A DNA stretch of 64,000 bases, taken from contig JBHGBF010000001.1 in NCBI GenBank assembly GCA_041946865.1, positions 58,266-122,265 of the forward strand, written 5' to 3'. Position numbers and translations under genes: made by a program. How positions within the stretch are numbered: position 1 is the stretch's first letter; the number at the start of each line of letters is the position of its first letter. Shown piece by piece: positions 51,657 to 59,279 of this stretch. Source of the DNA: RPQK01 sp041946865. Its GTDB lineage: Bacteria; Acidobacteriota; UBA6911; RPQK01. The notes under the pieces were generated by a model, which had not been told where the DNA came from, made no database searches, and saw nothing but the letters and a program-made list of their open reading frames with translations.

Positions 51657-52928
51657 ATGGGATTCTTCGGGCATTTGGTTGAGATTGTACGCCAGGGTGT
51701 TGGCGAGCTGATGCGCCACAAGCTGCGCAGCTTGCTGACGATGTTCGGCATCGGCTGGGGGGTTGTCGCTCTGGCTCTCGTTTCCGCCTCCGGCAATGGT
51801 TTCGAACAGGGGCAGCGCGAGAATTGGAAGCAGCTGGGCGATCGCATCGTCATGATATTCTCCGGCCGGACCGAAATGCAGGCGGGCGGCCGGCGTGCCG
51901 GGCGTGAGATCCGGCTCTACGAGTCAGATGTGAAAGCTATTCGTGAGCAATGTCCGGCGGTCGAGCTGGCAGCGGCCGAAATCAAGAGGTTTGCCGTTCC
52001 TGTCGCCAGCGGTTGGAACGCCGGCCGCTTCCTGGTTCTCGGCGTTGATCCGGACTATTTGCGCATGCGCAACCTGCCAGTCAGCGGGGGACGCGCCATC
52101 AACTGGAGCGACTTGAACAATCGGTCACGCGTGTGCGTCCTGGGTGACTCTGTCCGCAAACAGCTATTTGAGAATCGCCGCGACCCGATCGGCAACACAG
52201 TATCAATCTGCGGCTACCGCTACATAGTTGTTGGCGTGATGCCCGAGAAGAATCAAAACTCGAATTACGATGGGTTTGACAACGACAAAGTCGTAATCCC
52301 GGGCCCTCTGGTCCGCTCCGACTGCCCGCCGAATCCAGGGGTGGCAAAGGAGGGCCGGGTGAGCGCAATCATTTATCGGCCGAGGTCGGTTCACGAGTGG
52401 AGACTGGCGCAGGAACAGGTGCGCCGCACCCTCGGCCGAATTCATGGTTTTGATCCTCGCGATGAAGCCGCTGCTCCGATGTGGGACACGATTGAGACGG
52501 CTGCCTTGTTCGATGATACTTTCCGCGCCCTGGGGGTCTTTCTTGGGTCCGTCGCCATCATCACGCTGTCTCTGGGCGGTATTGGCGTCATGAACACGAT
52601 GATGACGTCGGTGACAGAGCGAACGGCTGAGATCGGGTTGCGCAAAGCTCTCGGCGCGACTCGGCGCCGGGTGCTGCTCGAAATCCTGGCGGAGGGCCTG
52701 GTGCTGGCCTTGATCAGCGGGACATGCGGCTTGATGCTGGTAGCGCTCCTGGCGGGTATCGTAAATTCGCTCCCGATGCCGGCCTTCTTCTCAGGGTTGC
52801 CGATCGAGCTCGAAACGGTCCGGCTCGTCATCCTTCTGCTTGGCGCAGTAGCGGTCCTGTCTGCTCTTCCCCCGGCTTGGCGAGCGGCCCGGATGACGCC
52901 CGTCCAGGCACTGCGTTTTGAGAAATAA
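51657..52928 (+). CDS. FtsX/MacB-type ABC transporter permease 1
   Basis: About 423 aa. One N-terminal membrane helix (LRSLLTMFGIGWGVVALALVSAS), a periplasmic MacB_PCD domain (about 50-270: GGRRAGREIRLYESDVKAIREQCPAVELAA, FLVLGVDPDYLRMRNLPVSGGRAIN, VCVLGDSVRKQLF) and three C-terminal helices (LGVFLGSVAIITLSLGGIGVMNTMMTSVTERTAEIGLRKALGATRRRVLLEIL). Such permeases act in mechanotransmission or lipoprotein/peptide export with a separate ATPase. The next gene is a similar permease and no ATPase gene is nearby, so the partner is elsewhere. Confidence 0.88.
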   Translation: MGFFGHLVEIVRQGVGELMRHKLRSLLTMFGIGWGVVALALVSASGNGFEQGQRENWKQLGDRIVMIFSGRTEMQAGGRRAGREIRLYESDVKAIREQCPAVELAAAEIKRFAVPVASGWNAGRFLVLGVDPDYLRMRNLPVSGGRAINWSDLNNRSRVCVLGDSVRKQLFENRRDPIGNTVSICGYRYIVVGVMPEKNQNSNYDGFDNDKVVIPGPLVRSDCPPNPGVAKEGRVSAIIYRPRSVHEWRLAQEQVRRTLGRIHGFDPRDEAAAPMWDTIETAALFDDTFRALGVFLGSVAIITLSLGGIGVMNTMMTSVTERTAEIGLRKALGATRRRVLLEILAEGLVLALISGTCGLMLVALLAGIVNSLPMPAFFSGLPIELETVRLVILLLGAVAVLSALPPAWRAARMTPVQALRFEK

Positions 52929-52930
52929 CC

Positions 52931-54193
52931 ATGGTCGTGAAAGCCGTTTTCGAAAATGCTCTGGCTGCGCTGCGCTTTTATAAGCGGAGGTCGATCATCA
53001 CTATGATCAGTCTCGCCTGGGCGGTGGCCTCGTTTCTCATCCTGATGAGCTATGGTGAAGGCTTCCACAAGGCCATGACGCTTGCCTTCCGCGCGGTCGG
53101 CCAGGAACTCATTATCATGGATGATGGGCAAACCAGCCTTCAGGCGGGAGGCATGCGATCCGGACGGGCCATTCGGCTGGAAGAGAAGGACGCATATATC
53201 ATTCGCGAAAACGTGCCGCTCGTCGCCGCCATCTCCCCGGAGGTGATGCGCAACGTCTCCGTTGTCCGGGGAAGCCGTGAAAAGCAGTACCTGGCCCGGG
53301 CCGTAGTCCCCGAGTACGAACGTGTCCGCAACATGAAACTCGATGGCGGGCGTTGGCTGAACGACGACGACAACCGGTATCGACGCCGGGTGGCCGTCAT
53401 AGGTGCAAGCGTCTACCGCGAGTTGTTTAAGGGACGGCCGTTCCTGGACGAGGTAATCACTCTGAACGGAGTCACTTTTACCGTTATCGGACGGTTAGCG
53501 ACCAAGGTGGAGATTGCCAACTATAACCGCCCCGACAACGAGTGTGTCTTCATTCCTTACCAAACCGGTTCGTTGTTTGGACAACTCCGTTACCCTAACC
53601 TGATTGTTTGGGCGCCGCTTGTGCCCACCATGACGGAAAAAGCCATCGAGCAGGTTCGCGAAACCTTGGCTGGAACCCACCGTTTTTCGCCTAAAGATGA
53701 GAAGGCGGTTTTCATCCTCCCCTTTAGCAAGTTCACAAGCCTGGCCGATGGGATATCTATGGCTCTCAAGATGCTGCTCGCCTTCATCGGGACGGTGACA
53801 CTTGCGGTTGGCGGAGTGGGCCTGGCGAACATCATGTACACGTCGGTCCTGGAGCGGACTACGGAGATCGGGATGCAGAAAGCGCTGGGAGCGAGGCGCA
53901 GCACGGTCCTGTTTCAATTCCTTTCCGAGGCGGTTGTCATCGTGTTGCTCGGCGCGATCTGCGGCGTCACGCTTGGAGTAGGGATAGCCTCAGCGGTCGG
54001 TTCGCTTCCGTTTCTGGGCGCTCTGATGGGGGAAGAGGTTGCCAAGGAATACGGGCGGCTATACTTCGAAATTTCTGCTTCTTCTATCGTTGTCTCGGTC
54101 GGCGTCCTGTTCCTGATCGGCTTGGTTGCCGGCATGCTGCCCGCGCTGCGTGCTTCGCGCCTTGATCCGATCAAAGCGCTTCACTACGAGTAG
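52931..54193 (+). CDS. FtsX/MacB-type ABC transporter permease 2
   Basis: 420 aa, same fold as permease 1. Helix 1 ITMISLAWAVASFLILMSYG; PCD domain with RSGRAIRLEEKDAYIIRENVPLVAAISPEVM and RVAVIGASVYRELF; C-terminal helices with FIGTVTLAVGGVGLANIMYTSVLERTTEIGMQKALGARRSTVLFQFLSEAVVIVLLGAICGVTLG and the final DPIKALHYE. Two bases separate it from permease 1, so the pair probably forms a heterodimer. The last chromosomal gene before the tRNA remnant. Confidence 0.88.
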   Translation: MVVKAVFENALAALRFYKRRSIITMISLAWAVASFLILMSYGEGFHKAMTLAFRAVGQELIIMDDGQTSLQAGGMRSGRAIRLEEKDAYIIRENVPLVAAISPEVMRNVSVVRGSREKQYLARAVVPEYERVRNMKLDGGRWLNDDDNRYRRRVAVIGASVYRELFKGRPFLDEVITLNGVTFTVIGRLATKVEIANYNRPDNECVFIPYQTGSLFGQLRYPNLIVWAPLVPTMTEKAIEQVRETLAGTHRFSPKDEKAVFILPFSKFTSLADGISMALKMLLAFIGTVTLAVGGVGLANIMYTSVLERTTEIGMQKALGARRSTVLFQFLSEAVVIVLLGAICGVTLGVGIASAVGSLPFLGALMGEEVAKEYGRLYFEISASSIVVSVGVLFLIGLVAGMLPALRASRLDPIKALHYE

Positions 54194-54343
54194 TCCACCA
54201 GCCAGGTCGCTTCCTATCCACGGAAATAGGGGACGACCCTGCTCTGGCTACCGTGTTGCGGCTGCTCAAGCAGGAGGTGTGGGCTGAAACCTGGGCCCGG
54301 TCTGCAGAGGAATCGAAAGCAGCCACGCCGGCCTGGTATCGGT

Positions 54344-54389
54344 TGGTGGGCCTAAGTGGAGTTGAACCACTGACCTCACGCTTATCAGG
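54344..54389 (-). repeat. Displaced 3' half of tRNA-Ile(GAU), attachment site (attL-like)
   Basis: On the minus strand the sequence runs from CTGATAAG (GAU anticodon) through the anticodon-stem, variable loop and T-arm (GTTCAACTCCACTTAGG is visible) to GGCCCACCA, including an encoded CCA. The 5' half of the tRNA is absent: upstream of the anticodon the sequence departs from any tRNA-Ile. This is the usual scar of integration into a tRNA 3' end; the complete gene should lie at the other end of the element, to the right of this window. Confidence 0.75.
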
Positions 54390-54498
54390 TCTTTCCCAAG
54401 TGTTGATAGTATTGGATTTAAATGACTTGTGGGTGCGTATTCCGGCAAATTAGGGGCATTTTGAAACACTTTCCGCACCCTGGGCGCACCCTGGTTTT

Positions 54499-54696
54499 CT
54501 ACCGGGTTCGGCCTTTCCAGATCCTTTCTTCCACTGCATCCAAGATGCCTTCGAAATCTTCTAGCCGCTTACGGACATCATCCATTGCCAGCTGTGCCAC
54601 GCTTTCGGGTGACGCCTCGCTGAGAGTAGTCCCTTGTTCGAGGTATTTCTGAATTTCTGGCATCCGGAGCTTGACCGTGTTGAAAAGAGCATTCAA
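54499..54696 (-). CDS. Small protein at left end of element
   Basis: 65 aa from a TTG with GGGAG upstream. Charged and helical (LRMPEIQKYLEQGTTLSEAS, then DVRKRLEDFEGILDAVEERIW). It points outward, against the other element genes, as regulatory genes near phage ends often do. No family recognised. Confidence 0.45.
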   Translation of the reverse strand: MNALFNTVKLRMPEIQKYLEQGTTLSEASPESVAQLAMDDVRKRLEDFEGILDAVEERIWKGRTR

Positions 54697-55005
54697 GGCT
54701 GGCTCCCAATACTCGAAAAACGTTGTAATCCTGCTTCATGGTTCCTTCCTTTCGGCTTAATCGCCGGTTCCTTCTTCCGCTGTCCGGGAATCAGCGGGCA
54801 TCGTCTGACGGTAGTATACGAGTCCGTACCGACACCCCGGATTTGTTCCCGGCAAAACGATCAGTTTTTGTCAGACCGGTCATGATAGAAGCATGGGCCG
54901 AAAGACGGGAATCGGCCTAGTGTTCGCGACACGAAAAGGCCCACTCCGAAGCCCTGGCTGATTTCCCCTTCTCCGGAGATTGCTTGTTGAACGGGGGACA
55001 AGGCC

Positions 55006-55686
55006 ATGACCGATGATCAGCTGATAGAACAGGTGGACCAGGAGCTTCGGCGATATGCCGAGGAGTGCCGAAAATCTGAAATCAAAAAACAGGCACCAGA
55101 CCCACTCGGGTTTGTTGGCGAGACGGAGGCCGCAGTCCGGAAAATGGCGGACAGTCTCGGCTTCAGCTTCACCCGGCAAAGAGTGGAGTTGGCCGCAAGG
55201 AGCGATCCGCGATGGGACAGCATAAAGGGCTTCCATGAAAGCCGGAAGGGGCGGAAAGTGCCGCTTCTCCGGGCTGAGGAGTATTTTCAGCAGGCATCCC
55301 AATACCAGGAGCATGAAGCCCAGGCTGATCCGGGACGCGAATCGATGCGAAAGAGGTTTACGGACATTCTGAACCGGGATGGCTGCCAGGGTATCTTCCA
55401 GGCCTTTGAAAAGGCTGGCCGGAACTGTGCTAAGGGCGAGAAGCCGACTGCAAAGGCGGTAGCGTTCGAACTGGACGAGGACCTGAACTTCCGGAGCGGC
55501 CAGACGTTCCGAGACTGGCAAGAGGAATTCCCGAAAATCACGAAGCCGAGCGACCTGGCGACCATGAAGGGGAACAATCCGGCAGAGACACAGGCCATGC
55601 GGAAGAAGCTGACCAATTTCGTCCACTATTGCAGGAAGAAGATGGTCAAGGCGGATGTCCTGGAACAGTCTCGGAAATTGTCTTAA
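55006..55686 (+). CDS. Unknown element protein
   Basis: 226 aa, charged, with no membrane segment. N-terminal helix (MTDDQLIEQVDQELRRYAEECRKSE), a central KGFHESRKGRKVPLLRAEEYFQQASQYQEHEAQADPG stretch and a C-terminal basic tail. I do not recognise a family. It is the first plus-strand gene of the element; its last codons run into a series of TGTCTTA repeats, so its 3' end overlaps a control region. Confidence 0.6.
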   Translation: MTDDQLIEQVDQELRRYAEECRKSEIKKQAPDPLGFVGETEAAVRKMADSLGFSFTRQRVELAARSDPRWDSIKGFHESRKGRKVPLLRAEEYFQQASQYQEHEAQADPGRESMRKRFTDILNRDGCQGIFQAFEKAGRNCAKGEKPTAKAVAFELDEDLNFRSGQTFRDWQEEFPKITKPSDLATMKGNNPAETQAMRKKLTNFVHYCRKKMVKADVLEQSRKLS

Positions 55687-55781
55687 AATTCCTGTCTTAA
55701 TCTTAATGCTGTCTTAAAACGCTTTTTGCAAACCCGCGTCTTTCCTGCCTTTCGAAAGATTTTTGTCTTACTGCTGTCTTA
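55679..55781 (+). repeat. TGTCTTA direct repeats
   Basis: Five TGTCTTA copies at 55679, 55693, 55710, 55764 and 55775, plus TCTTA at 55701. They fill the gap before the HTH gene. Spacing (14, 17, 54, 11) is not strictly regular. Confidence 0.6.
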
Positions 55782-55823
55782 CTTCCGAACCAGGGGCCTG
55801 AACCTGCGACACAATTCCCCGCG

Positions 55824-56120
55824 ATGGCAGGCGAAAGGCCGAAAGGCGTCATCGACATCCAAGACGTTTTGCAATACCTGGAAAGGGATGCCTGGCTTGA
55901 TAAGCGCGGCGCCTGCGATTACCTGAAGGTCAAGGAAAGAACCCTTCAGGAGTACATGCACGAGGGCCTTCCCTATTACCGCCTCAGTCCCAAGCTGCTC
56001 CGGTTCAAACGTTCCGAACTAGACCGCTGGATGACTCAATTCCGCTGCCAGGCAGGCGGGACCAGGCGGATTGTCGAGGACGTTGTGAGCCAGTTCAAGA
56101 AAAGGAGAGTCCGCCAATGA
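55824..56120 (+). CDS. MerR/excisionase-type HTH protein
   Basis: 98 aa. Central winged HTH of the excisionase class: WLDKRGACDYLKVKERTLQEYMHEGLPYYRLSPKLLRFKRSELDRWM (about 24-72), in which Y-L-x-V-x-x-R-T and L-R-F-x-x-x-E-L-D-x-W are typical. Possible roles are excisionase for the element's tyrosine recombinase or repressor. The TGTCTTA repeats just upstream are candidate binding sites. ATGA overlap with the next gene. Confidence 0.75.
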   Translation: MAGERPKGVIDIQDVLQYLERDAWLDKRGACDYLKVKERTLQEYMHEGLPYYRLSPKLLRFKRSELDRWMTQFRCQAGGTRRIVEDVVSQFKKRRVRQ

Positions 56121-56344
56121 GAGCAAGCCAGGCTAAAACCGTGAAGCTGGACCTCTCGGCTCATTTTGTCGAACGTTACGGGGCTGACGCACACCGAATT
56201 GCTGAGATTGTCCGCGAACTTGCAGCCCAAGGGGACCGTCGCGGCCTGGAGGATCTGATTGAAGTGTTTTCGGCTGCCCTGGCCGGAGCGAATCAGGTTC
56301 TCAGGATGAGTAACCGACGCACCTTGGACCTGGAGGTTCTGTAA
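56117..56344 (+). CDS. Small unknown element protein
   Basis: 75 aa, two predicted helices (FVERYGADAHRIAEIVRELAAQGDRRGLEDLIEVFSAALAGANQVLRM). No family recognised. Coupled to the HTH gene by ATGA. Confidence 0.55.
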   Translation: MRASQAKTVKLDLSAHFVERYGADAHRIAEIVRELAAQGDRRGLEDLIEVFSAALAGANQVLRMSNRRTLDLEVL

Positions 56345-56406
56345 GCAAAGGGAGAAAAAGGCCCGGCAGCCAGCCAGGACAACCGGGCCAAAACACGGGA
56401 GTTGTT

Positions 56407-56787
56407 ATGGGCAAGCGCAAGAGTAGCACATTGATGCCGTTCGGTCGATACAAAGGCCGTCCGCTCTCGAAGCTGCCCGAGCCTTATTTCCGATGGCTCT
56501 TAACCATCGACCTTCGCCCGCCACTTGTTGATGCTGTTTGGAAAGAAGCCGAACGCCGCAATCAGAAGGCCCTGACCTGCGACTCACCCGGCATCCCGCC
56601 TGACCTGGCACCTGCCCTGACCGAAATGGTCACTCGCGGGTTCAGAGCGGCAGCCCGCGAACATCATCCCGATGTCGGCGGCGACAGCGAGCTTATGCGC
56701 GTCTTCAATGCAGCGCGGGAGTGGTGGGAAAAGCATGTACCCACGGGGAGGGACAGTGGCAGGACTGACCAGGACGACGCCTCTTGA
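56407..56787 (+). CDS. DUF3820-like protein with C-terminal J-domain-like segment
   Basis: 126 aa. Residues about 8-50 (STLMPFGRYKGRPLSKLPEPYFRWLL) match the DUF3820 motif, also found at the end of exonuclease-X-like proteins. Residues about 70-110 (LTEMVTRGFRAAAREHHPDVGGDSELMRVFNAAREWW) read like helices II-III of a DnaJ domain with its HPD loop. If real, it would recruit DnaK during element replication, as J-like phage proteins can. A bidirectional link to the next gene is seen in their 32-bp overlap. Confidence 0.65.
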   Translation: MGKRKSSTLMPFGRYKGRPLSKLPEPYFRWLLTIDLRPPLVDAVWKEAERRNQKALTCDSPGIPPDLAPALTEMVTRGFRAAAREHHPDVGGDSELMRVFNAAREWWEKHVPTGRDSGRTDQDDAS

Positions 56788-57724
56788 GAAACTCCGTCGT
56801 TTGGAGGATCTGATGAAGCGGTGGGCAAAATCCAATCGGACCAGTGCCGAACTCCGTATCCTGATCTTGGTGGGACTCGCGACTGTCCCTTACGGGAAAG
56901 ATCGCTTCCCGCTTTCGGTTGGGAAGCTGTCGCGGGACAGCGGATTAACCCGACGAACCGTTGAAAAGGCCCTGAACTCACTGCTCGGAACCGGCTGGCT
57001 GGTCAAGCACGGGGTCACCACCGTCAAAGTGGGGAATCAAAATTACAGAGTCTCCGTTTTGAGCATAGGCACCGGTCCAGATGACGGTAGCAGACCCGTC
57101 CTAGATGACGGTAGTGGTGGTGGTACCAGCCCCGGTCCAGATGACGGTAGTGGTGGTACCAGACCCGTCCTGGAGGACGGTATCAGCCCCGTCCTGGAGG
57201 ACGGTAACCAGACCCGTCCTAGATTGCGGACAGATCCTGGTAGTTCTAAACCTGGTAAAACTAACCTGGTAAAGAGAGAGTGTGCAGACGATGCACACAA
57301 GTGCGCAACCGACGATGCACATTCGACCGGTCTACCGACCGGCCACTCTCTCTCTTCTTCCGGTCGGCAATCAACCAAAAGGCCCCAGCGGGGAATCAGC
57401 CCGGAACTGCAAGCCAGCTTCGATAGGTTCTGGGCAGCCTATCCCCGAAAGGTAAACCGCAAAAAGGCCTTGGAAGAGTGGTGCAGGCTGAACCCATCAG
57501 CTGACCTGGTAGACCAGATCCTGAAGGCTGTCGAAGAACAGAAGGGGTCAAGGCAGTGGCAAGACCCCGCATTCATTCCCCATCCTGCCACGTGGCTGAA
57601 AGACCGAAGGTGGACCGATCAGCCGGCCAAGACTAAGGGCCAAGCGGACCTGGAACGGATACGGGAACGAACCAAGCGAATCATCCTGGGGGAAGGCGCT
57701 GACCAGCAAACGCCTTCCGCGTAG
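56756..57724 (+). CDS. Replication initiator-like protein (winged helix, repeat linker, DnaB-loader-like C-terminus)
   Basis: About 322 aa from GTG 56756 (GGGAGGGA before it). N-terminal winged helix (PLSVGKLSRDSGLTRRTVEKALNSLLGTGWLVKHGVTTVKVGNQNYRVSVL), then a Gly/Asp/Pro repeat linker (GPDDGS, PVLDDGS, PVLEDG), then a C-terminal domain of phage replication proteins: FDRFWAAYPRKVNRKKALEEWCRLNPSADLVDQILKAV, FIPHPATWLKDRRW. This is the architecture of lambda O-type initiators, where the linker DNA is the origin. The helicase itself must come from the host. Confidence 0.72.
   Translation: MAGLTRTTPLEKLRRLEDLMKRWAKSNRTSAELRILILVGLATVPYGKDRFPLSVGKLSRDSGLTRRTVEKALNSLLGTGWLVKHGVTTVKVGNQNYRVSVLSIGTGPDDGSRPVLDDGSGGGTSPGPDDGSGGTRPVLEDGISPVLEDGNQTRPRLRTDPGSSKPGKTNLVKRECADDAHKCATDDAHSTGLPTGHSLSSSGRQSTKRPQRGISPELQASFDRFWAAYPRKVNRKKALEEWCRLNPSADLVDQILKAVEEQKGSRQWQDPAFIPHPATWLKDRRWTDQPAKTKGQADLERIRERTKRIILGEGADQQTPSA
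57075..57229 (+). repeat. Six iteron-like repeats inside the initiator gene
   Basis: Core GTCC(T)AGATGACGGTA at 57075, 57098, 57135, 57167, 57191 and a degenerate copy at 57216 (GTCCTAGATTGCGG). Steps of 23, 37, 32, 24 and 25 bp. They encode the linker of the protein. Candidate replication origin. Confidence 0.6.
57236..57353 (+). repeat. CCTGGTA repeats and nested palindromes next to the iterons
   Basis: CCTGGTA at 57236, 57251 and 57265 in an A-rich stretch. AGAGAGAGTG (57273-57282) pairs with CACTCTCTCT (57344-57353), and GTGTGCA/TGCACAC lies inside. It looks like a melting and structure-forming part of an origin, although it is also coding. Confidence 0.45.
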
Positions 57725-57742
57725 CCCGAAAGGTGCGGAGTG

Positions 57743-58102
57743 ATGACCTTTGACAAGTACCTGAAAGACGGAATCAGGCGGCTGCTGGAAGAACTTCTCT
57801 TCCTGGCATCACCGAAGCAGCTTCAGCTGGTCTATGCCCTGTTGCGAAGCCTGGTGAAAGGCCAGAAGGCAACGACCGGGAAAGGGGACCATGACCAGCT
57901 GATGGACAGGTCAGTCCCGGCAGCCGGGGGAGATCCTGACCAGGATGCAGACAGCCAGGCGGCAGAGGGAAGCGTGAGTCTGCGGACTTCCGAAACTGAC
58001 CAGGGGGTGGGGGTGGGTCAAATCTTCAAGACCCTTCTCCCTTCAGACACCCCGGGACTTATCTGCAAAATTTTGTTGGTTAGCAACGGGGGGTCAAAAT
58101 GA
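57743..58102 (+). CDS. Unknown element protein
   Basis: 119 aa. N-terminal amphipathic helices (FDKYLKDGIRRLLEELLFLASPKQLQLVYALLRSLV), then a polar, Gly/Asp-rich middle. No family recognised. It follows the initiator by 18 bp and overlaps the zinc-ribbon gene by ATGA. A GTG one codon earlier is also possible. Confidence 0.5.
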   Translation: MTFDKYLKDGIRRLLEELLFLASPKQLQLVYALLRSLVKGQKATTGKGDHDQLMDRSVPAAGGDPDQDADSQAAEGSVSLRTSETDQGVGVGQIFKTLLPSDTPGLICKILLVSNGGSK

Positions 58103-58635
58103 ACCAGGGCGCGACTTGCAGGGGCTGTGGGAAGCCCTTTTTTCGAATCAGGCCGAACCACCTTTTCTGTTCGCAAGCCTGCGGGAAGCGGCAGAGAAGG
58201 CGGGGACAAAACCAGGCATCCTGTGCTGTCTGTGGCCGTCCTTTGCGTCGGCGGTATTGTTCGCGGGACTGTGCCAGGCAGGCCCAGAAGGCCCAGCAAA
58301 GGCAATGGCGGGAAAAGAAGGGGCCTGGCTCCACTCGGGCCTGTAAGAACTGCGGGTTGCCGTTTGAACGGATCGGGAAGCGGGTCTACTGCAAGCCTGG
58401 CTGTGCCAGGGAAGGCCAGAAGGCCCGGAAGCGCGAACGGACCAGGCTGAAAGACCGGCTTCTGACCTGTGCCCAGTGCGGGAACCCGTTCCTGGTCAAG
58501 TCCCCTTCGAAGCGGAAACGCTTCTGTTCGGACAAGTGCGGGAAACGCTTCCAGTGGCGAAAGCAGGAAGCCCAACGGCGGGAAGCGCGGAGGGAGAAAC
58601 ATGGATCGGCTGGAACTGTTAACGAAGCGCGTTGA
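58099..58635 (+). CDS. Four-zinc-ribbon basic protein
   Basis: 178 aa with four Cys4 units: CRGCGKPFFRIRPNHLFCSQAC, CAVCGRPLRRRYCSRDC, CKNCGLPFERIGKRVYCKPGC and CAQCGNPFLVKSPSKRKRFCSDKC (each CxxC...CxxxC). Linkers are rich in Arg, Lys and Gln. It probably binds nucleic acid at several sites. The number of ribbons (four) equals the number of hairpins at 59090-59195, which may be coincidence. Unlike any phage regulator I know in layout. Confidence 0.72.
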   Translation: MNQGATCRGCGKPFFRIRPNHLFCSQACGKRQRRRGQNQASCAVCGRPLRRRYCSRDCARQAQKAQQRQWREKKGPGSTRACKNCGLPFERIGKRVYCKPGCAREGQKARKRERTRLKDRLLTCAQCGNPFLVKSPSKRKRFCSDKCGKRFQWRKQEAQRREARREKHGSAGTVNEAR

Positions 58636-58813
58636 CTACCTGGAAGCGAAGCTGAAGCGAGTCGAGGAAGGCCAGAAGTTGAAATCTCAGGCCGATTCGA
58701 AGCGGGACCAGCTGTTACGCGACTTGCACGGGCAGGTTCACAGCTTCGAAGCCGTCCTGGATCGGATGTCCGTGGCCCTTTCGGGCGACATGGAAGAACG
58801 GAGGAAAGCATGA
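58601..58813 (+). CDS. Small coiled-coil protein 1
   Basis: 70 aa, heptad-like N-terminus (LELLTKRVDYLEAKLKRVEEGQ). GGGAGAAAC precedes the ATG, which overlaps the zinc-ribbon gene by 35 bp. Function unknown. Confidence 0.6.
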   Translation: MDRLELLTKRVDYLEAKLKRVEEGQKLKSQADSKRDQLLRDLHGQVHSFEAVLDRMSVALSGDMEERRKA

Positions 58814-59046
58814 CGCGGGACCAATTAGCACAAAAGGTTGAAGACCTGGAAGCCAAGGTGGACCGGCTTCAGCGGGCCTTGAAGGTTCAGTCCGAAAGAC
58901 TCTCGAACCAGGATGAAATCATCCGGGCTATGGCGGAACTGGTTGGCAAGCTCGAAACGGCCTTGCAGATCCACCAACGGATCTTCGACGGGCTGAAGAC
59001 CGACCGGAGATTTCGGAATCTTGTCACCGGGCCTGTGAAGAATTGA
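58810..59046 (+). CDS. Small coiled-coil protein 2
   Basis: 78 aa, long coiled coil (LAQKVEDLEAKVDRLQRALKVQSERLSNQDEIIRAMAELVGKLETAL). It resembles the preceding protein in length and layout; the two may pair. It comes right before the hairpin region and the capsid gene, so a scaffolding role is conceivable but unsupported. Confidence 0.6.
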   Translation: MTRDQLAQKVEDLEAKVDRLQRALKVQSERLSNQDEIIRAMAELVGKLETALQIHQRIFDGLKTDRRFRNLVTGPVKN

Positions 59047-59089
59047 AGGTAGCGGCCCCTGGAAGACAGGGGCTTCGCAGCCGTCCGAA

Positions 59090-59195
59090 GTCAGAGGGAT
59101 TCTGACCGGGATCAGAGGGATTCTGATCAGGCTGCCCTTCCGGCCATCAGAGGGATTCTGATAGGCCAACCTTGACGGGTCAGAGGGATTCTGAC
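59090..59195 (+). repeat. Four identical palindromic hairpin repeats
   Basis: TCAGAGGGATTCTGA at 59091, 59112, 59147 and 59180 (15 bp each). Arms TCAGA/TCTGA flank GGGAT. The next outer pair is G-C in copies 1 and 4 and A-T in copies 2 and 3, which keeps pairing. Non-coding, 85-190 bp upstream of the capsid gene. Confidence 0.85.
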
Positions 59196-59279
59196 TGCCG
59201 AAAAGGATCAACCGGCAAATCAGGAAATTTGCGCGTAATAGCGCGTCCCCGCGATGGAGCGGGAGGAGGTTTGTAACTC

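Larger units (their letters stand above)
54194..55005. other. Left end of mobile element, mostly non-coding
   Basis: About 812 bp: the tRNA-Ile remnant, one possible small minus-strand gene (54499-54696) and about 300 bp before the first plus-strand gene of the element. A short inverted repeat GTGT-TCGCG-ACAC lies near 54920. Nothing else recognised. Confidence 0.4.

Noticed and set aside
59090..59195. CRISPR array
   Set aside because: Repeats are only 15 bp, spacers are 6-20 bp and irregular, and there are no cas genes.
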